The notes under the pieces are model-generated. The model was given only the letters and a program-made list of their open reading frames with translations. It searched no databases and was not told where the DNA came from. From positions 1 through 64,000 of the forward strand of contig JBLIEI010000019.1 of the NCBI GenBank assembly GCA_047633055.1: 64,000 nucleotides of DNA, given 5' to 3'. Made by a program: the position numbers and the translations under genes. Shown here piece after piece: positions 60,292 to 64,000 of the stretch; within the stretch, counting starts at the first letter, position 1; the number at the start of each line of letters is the position of its first letter. Origin of the DNA: CALJFL01 sp047633055 (GTDB taxonomy: Bacteria; Pseudomonadota; Gammaproteobacteria; Pseudomonadales; Halieaceae).

Positions 60292-61791
60292 ATGCAATTC
60301 ATTTCACAACTAAGCCGGATGTGCTTGCTAGCTGCAGCCTTAGTGACTGCGCCGGCGCTATGGGCTGCGGATAAGCCCAACATCCTGATCATCTGGGGAG
60401 ACGATATAGGTCCATTTAATATTAGCGCCTACAACAACGGGATCATGGGGTACCGTACCCCCAATATCGACCGCATAGCCAAAGAGGGAATACTGTTTAC
60501 TGACTCCTACGGAGATCAGAGCTGCACAGCAGGGCGAGCCGGCTTCATTACTGGCCAACATCCGATGCGTACCGGCCTCACCAAGGTCGGACTGCCCGGT
60601 GCCAAGGAAGGCATGCAAAAAGAAGATCCCACTATTGCTGGACTGCTCAAACCCCATGGCTACATGACCGGACAGTTTGGTAAAAATCACCTGGGCGATC
60701 TCGATGAGCATCTGCCCACCAATCATGGCTTCGACGAATTTTTCGGTAATCTCTATCACTTGAACGCAGAAGAAGAGCCAGAGCATGTTGATTATCCCAA
60801 GAGCGATGAATTCGCCAAGCAATTCGGTCCACGGGGTGTTATTCACTCCTACGCTGACGGAAAAATCGAAGATACTGGCCCTTTGACCCGAAAGCGCATG
60901 GAGACAGTCGACGAAGAGTTTCTGGCCGCATCACTGAAGTTTATCGATAGTGCTCACGAGGCTAAAAAGCCATTTTTTGTCTGGTTTAACTCAACTCGCA
61001 TGCATGTTTTTACGCGGCTAAAGCCCGAATCCGTTGGTGTTACTGGACAGGGAGTGTATGCGGACGGTATGGCTGAACACGATGGTCATGTGGGACAATT
61101 GTTGCAGAAACTTGACGACCTGGATATCGCTGAAAATACCATCGTAATGTACTCAACTGATAACGGTGCCGAATTACTGCTTTGGCCAGACGGTGGTTAT
61201 ACACAGTTCCGCGGGGAGAAAAACTCAAACTGGGAAGGTGCCTACAGAGTGCCCATGATGGTTCGCTGGCCTGGAAGCATAAAGGCAGATCAGGTTTCCA
61301 ATGAGATTATTTCCTTACAGGATTGGCTGCCGACATTATTGGCTGCGGTTGGAGAACCGGACATCAAGGCAAAACTGAAAAAAGGCACTCGGGTGGGCGA
61401 AAATCGTTACAAGGTGCATTTGGATGGCTACAACTTCATGCCTTATTTCGTGGGCGAGGAAAGTAAAGGGCCCCGTGATACGTTTTACTATACGTCCGAT
61501 ACCGGAGATATCGTTGGTATTCGAGTCGGGGATTTTAAAACTGTATTTAAGGAGCAGCGCGCCCACGGTGCTGAAACCTGGATTGACCCTTGGATTGTGC
61601 TGCGAGCCCCGAAACTGTTCAACTTAAGGCAGGATCCGTTTGAGCGGATGGAACACGAAAGCGAAAACTACTATCAGTGGTGGGCCGAGCATATGTTTTT
61701 GTTTGCACCGGCGATGGCTGAGGTTGCCAGGTTCAAGGCAACATTTGAAGAATTTCCTCAGCGCCAGAAACCGGGTAGTTTTGTTCCCTAG
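60292..61791 (+). CDS. exported arylsulfatase (type I, formylglycine), second copy
   Basis: A 499-residue paralogue of the sulfatase at 45867-47420. Signal peptide (MCLLAAALVTAPALWAADKP); DD metal ligands in ILIIWGDDIGPFN; formylglycine site in DQSCTAGRAGFITGQ; GQFGKNHLGDLDEHLPT and NGAELLLWPDGG follow. The two copies agree over long stretches but differ in substrate-loop segments (NSTRMHVFTRLKPE here, NFTHMHFRTYAKPG there), so they probably act on different sulfate esters. AGGAAA precedes the ATG; a terminator follows 56 nt after the stop. Confidence 0.93.
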   Translation: MQFISQLSRMCLLAAALVTAPALWAADKPNILIIWGDDIGPFNISAYNNGIMGYRTPNIDRIAKEGILFTDSYGDQSCTAGRAGFITGQHPMRTGLTKVGLPGAKEGMQKEDPTIAGLLKPHGYMTGQFGKNHLGDLDEHLPTNHGFDEFFGNLYHLNAEEEPEHVDYPKSDEFAKQFGPRGVIHSYADGKIEDTGPLTRKRMETVDEEFLAASLKFIDSAHEAKKPFFVWFNSTRMHVFTRLKPESVGVTGQGVYADGMAEHDGHVGQLLQKLDDLDIAENTIVMYSTDNGAELLLWPDGGYTQFRGEKNSNWEGAYRVPMMVRWPGSIKADQVSNEIISLQDWLPTLLAAVGEPDIKAKLKKGTRVGENRYKVHLDGYNFMPYFVGEESKGPRDTFYYTSDTGDIVGIRVGDFKTVFKEQRAHGAETWIDPWIVLRAPKLFNLRQDPFERMEHESENYYQWWAEHMFLFAPAMAEVARFKATFEEFPQRQKPGSFVP

Positions 61792-61846
61792 TTGAGGCAG
61801 TGAAGATCGGGAGGCCAGCTGCATAGACTCCATAGGCATCGTTAAT

Positions 61847-61882
61847 AAAAAAGCGACCTCCATTTAAAGGTCGCTTTTTTTT
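61847..61882. terminator. bidirectional rho-independent terminator
   Basis: Six A, then an 8-bp stem AGCGACCT/AGGTCGCT with an 8-nt loop, then eight T. It separates the plus-strand sulfatase from the convergent minus-strand peroxidase gene and can serve both. Confidence 0.9.
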
Positions 61883-61908
61883 GAATTTGAGCGGGCCAAT
61901 TTCAAATC

Positions 61909-62478
61909 TCAAAACAGTACTACTGCATCCGCCTTTGGAGCTACACGCGGTAGCACACTCTCTATGGCGACCTCCAGCACCTTGCTTTCAGGGCTTACAC
62001 TACTGCCAAATTGCTGCACTACCTTCCCCGAACTATCGACAACATACTTGTTGAAGTTCCAGCCCGGCGCGCTTTTCTGGCTTGCCAATTCCTTGAATAT
62101 TGGGTTGGCCTCGCTACCTTTCACGTGACTGGGCGCAACCATAGTGAACGTTACGCCGTAGTTGACATAGCATACCTCCGCAGCAGCGGCCTCATCTTTG
62201 GCCTCCTGACGGAAATCGTCACTGGCAAAGCCCACTACCACAAGGCCGCGCTCGCGATATTTCTGATAGAGCGCCTCCAGCCCTTTGAACTGCGGCGTGT
62301 AACCGCAGTGACTCGCCGTATTGACGATCAACACAGGCTTGCCTGATGCGACTTCACACAGGTTTAGCTGTTCACTGGAATGCAGTTTACGCATTGAATG
62401 ATCAAGATATTCGGGGCACGCGGCAGTGGCAACGGAACTAAACAACAACACTGCAGCGGCAACTGGGGAACGCAACAT
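61909..62478 (-). CDS. exported glutathione peroxidase-family protein
   Basis: A 189-residue thiol peroxidase of the GPx fold with a Sec signal (LLFSSVATAACPEYL). The peroxidatic Cys stands in VNTASHCGYTPQFKGL and the tetrad Trp-Asn in PGWNFNKYVVD. The usual catalytic Gln segment (FPCNQF) is altered to VVGFASDDFRQE, so the Gln is replaced by acidic residues, as in a subset of bacterial periplasmic members. A second Cys in AAAEVCYVNYG could resolve the sulfenate. Likely acts on peroxides in the periplasm with thioredoxin-like reductants rather than glutathione. Confidence 0.88.
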   Translation of the reverse strand: MLRSPVAAAVLLFSSVATAACPEYLDHSMRKLHSSEQLNLCEVASGKPVLIVNTASHCGYTPQFKGLEALYQKYRERGLVVVGFASDDFRQEAKDEAAAAEVCYVNYGVTFTMVAPSHVKGSEANPIFKELASQKSAPGWNFNKYVVDSSGKVVQQFGSSVSPESKVLEVAIESVLPRVAPKADAVVLF

Positions 62479-62571
62479 ATGGATTTCCTTGGGTTAAAAA
62501 AGCCAGTAATTAAATAAACATACGCTGATATGAGCCAGGCAGTTCAATTCTGCGAGTGAAGAATTTGTAGT

Positions 62572-63465
62572 CTATATGTTGTTGCGATTGAGAAAGTCTA
62601 TCGCACGATTCTCGGCATCACCACCGAACAGAAACATCGTTGCGTGACCTCGCCAGCGGTGCAAGTACAGCTCGCTTTTCACGCCTGCTGCGCGTAGCGC
62701 ATTGTAGTAATTTATAGATTGATTTTGATCCACCAAGACATCGAGTTTACCGTGGTAAAGGAAAACCGGAGGGTCATCAGCAGAAATGTGAAAAAACGGT
62801 GACGCATCGGCATAGCGCTCCGGCATTTCATCGCGTGTGCCCCCCATAAAGCGCGCCACAACCGGGCTTTCGGCGTATTCTCGTAAATCCGCGGGAATGC
62901 CGCCGGCAACCACTGTCCGCAGGCGTGGTAATTGCTGCGCTTGTTCGCCGCCTGAGATCGCGTTATCCAGACTGCCCAAAAGCGCAGCCAGATGTGCACC
63001 CGAGGAATAACCCCAGGCATTGACCCGATTCAGATCAAGTTGATAAAGATCGGCGTTGGCAGCCAACCAGCTGCGCGCCTGCTGCAGGTCGTCAAGCTGC
63101 GCAGGGAAGGTAAATTGCGGAGCAAAGCGATAGTCCAGATTCATCACCGCGTAGCCCCGCTGCGCAAGCTCCTTACTAATAGTGGTCATATCTTTGCGAC
63201 TGCGATTGGCCCAACTACCACCATGTATTACTATCACCACCGGTAGCAGACCGCGTTGCTGCGGCAGATATAAATCGGCGTGCAGAATTTGTGGCCAGTT
63301 GGATGGAGTATAAGCAAAATTTAGAATCTCACGCTCCAGCTGATAGCTCGGTTGCGATTCAGCCAAACTGGACTGCTGCTGTGCTGCCAGTTGAGCATGA
63401 CAACCCAGCGAAGCCGCGCCTAAGGCGAGCAAGATACCCTTCTTAACAAGTAATATTAATTTCAT
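62572..63465 (-). CDS. exported alpha/beta-hydrolase esterase (BD-FAE/HSL-like)
   Basis: A 297-residue esterase. An N-terminal signal with a possible lipobox (AASLGC, Cys22) places it in the envelope. The oxyanion motif HGG is in VIHGGSWANRSR, the nucleophile in AWGYSSGAHLAAL (GxSxG), Asp in LYHGKLDVLVDQ and His in RWRGHATMFLFGG. This is the BD-FAE/kynurenine-formamidase-like carboxylesterase pattern. The substrate could be a short-chain or feruloyl/acetyl ester. Single gene. Confidence 0.88.
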   Translation of the reverse strand: MKLILLVKKGILLALGAASLGCHAQLAAQQQSSLAESQPSYQLEREILNFAYTPSNWPQILHADLYLPQQRGLLPVVIVIHGGSWANRSRKDMTTISKELAQRGYAVMNLDYRFAPQFTFPAQLDDLQQARSWLAANADLYQLDLNRVNAWGYSSGAHLAALLGSLDNAISGGEQAQQLPRLRTVVAGGIPADLREYAESPVVARFMGGTRDEMPERYADASPFFHISADDPPVFLYHGKLDVLVDQNQSINYYNALRAAGVKSELYLHRWRGHATMFLFGGDAENRAIDFLNRNNI

Positions 63466-63721
63466 CAGATTGATTGTAGGTCCTCGCTACCACTGCCCTT
63501 TGATTGGTCGTACGCCTTGACTTCAGCCGTGGATCTCTTTGACACAGAATGATATGGATTGGTTAAGCTGCCGCGATCGGCGATAGTTTTTCAGTTCCAG
63601 CGCAAGTGACGAGCCCAGGCAAATTACCCTATACTGGTGGATCTCATGAGTGGAAGCGACGAATGCGCTCCTGCTGCAACGACAAACTGGTCTGTTTCTC
63701 GTCGTTCCCAAAGGAAAAGAT

Positions 63722-64000
63722 ATGTTAAGAATTCCTGTTGTGCTGTGCGCTCTGCTCGGGCTATCGATTTCGGCCGTAGCCGATCAAGGCTTTGATTTCA
63801 CGTCTTTCGCGGTTCCGAAAACCGGGCGGATCATCATACCGGTCATAGAAGGCGAATCCCTGAGCGGTGCAGCCGCAAACATTGATCGCCTCACGAAGGG
63901 CGCGCTCAGTATCGCGGCGTCGGAAGCGTCTTTCACCGGCGAAAGTAACTCATTTGTCACCCTGCTTGGCGTATCCCCTTACTCACGTATCGACCTCATT
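63722..64000 (+). CDS. exported M17 leucyl aminopeptidase, N-terminal part (3' end outside window)
   Basis: The first 93 codons of a gene running off the window. The ATG at 63722 follows AAAGGAA. A signal peptide (MLRIPVVLCALLGLSISAVA) leads into ANIDRLTKGALSIAASEASF and VTLLGVSPYSRIDLI, the macro-domain-like N-terminal domain of M17 (PepA) aminopeptidases. Exported PepA-like enzymes occur in marine gammaproteobacteria and would trim peptides outside the cytoplasm. The catalytic domain is not visible here. Confidence 0.75.
   Translation, partial: MLRIPVVLCALLGLSISAVADQGFDFTSFAVPKTGRIIIPVIEGESLSGAAANIDRLTKGALSIAASEASFTGESNSFVTLLGVSPYSRIDLI

Overview
The window looks like chromosome of a marine-type, heterotrophic gammaproteobacterium. 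I infer this from three TonB-dependent receptors, two formylglycine-type arylsulfatases, the long form of PurC, choline-to-betaine genes, many acyl-CoA and peptide catabolic genes, and base composition near 50-55 % G+C by eye. A Cellvibrionales/Halieaceae-like host is my best guess, not proven. I see no rRNA, tRNA, CRISPR array, intact insertion sequence or phage module.

Layout. 1-6.3 kb: the end of an omega-aminotransferase, an aldehyde dehydrogenase-glycerol kinase-small protein operon, an acyl-CoA dehydrogenase, and a wrecked threonine synthase. 6.5-13.3 kb: a TonB receptor, a second omega-aminotransferase divergent from a LysR regulator, a NUDIX hydrolase, a membrane protein and a decayed reverse-strand gene. 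13.9-18.8 kb: a DUF442 phosphatase-like protein with a TauE/SafE exporter and purC, a phospholipase A, and a DUF4239 membrane protein preceded by a 52-residue membrane peptide. 18.7-35.8 kb is the most coherent block: a RidA protein, a dipeptidyl-peptidase IV, a VOC protein, an Nramp-like carrier, a prolidase-type amidohydrolase, two DUF885 proteins and a TonB receptor. It continues with a LysR regulator and a divergent operon of a DapA-family lyase/deaminase and a three-subunit FAD/[2Fe-2S] dehydrogenase of HcnABC/LhpBEF type. I read it as uptake and breakdown of proline-containing peptides, perhaps hydroxyproline. A shared GTTT-N5-AAAC dyad lies before both the receptor and the operon.

36.4-43.1 kb: a small secreted protein, then an operon of an N-carbamoylsarcosine-amidase-like hydrolase with two PuuE-like (allantoinase/polysaccharide deacetylase) genes, followed by a class III CoA-transferase and a sodium/solute symporter. 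This could be a hydantoin or ureide amidohydrolase route. 43-48.4 kb is a scar-like accessory stretch: a collapsed alpha/beta hydrolase-OsmC fusion, a short secreted protein, a perfect 14-bp inverted repeat, an AP2-domain protein, a sulfatase and yaiI.

48.4-64 kb: a betB-betA-BCCT operon; a small conserved protein with an acyl-CoA thioesterase; a ribosome hibernation factor; a DUF6671 protein and a Sua5-type tRNA modification enzyme. Then come a Fur-box-controlled ferric-siderophore/citrate-type TonB receptor followed by a DM13 gene cut by an in-frame amber codon, a second arylsulfatase, a periplasmic glutathione peroxidase homologue, an esterase, and the first 93 codons of an exported M17 leucyl aminopeptidase. 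Four broken genes, two with clear internal deletions, suggest continuing gene loss in an otherwise dense chromosome.
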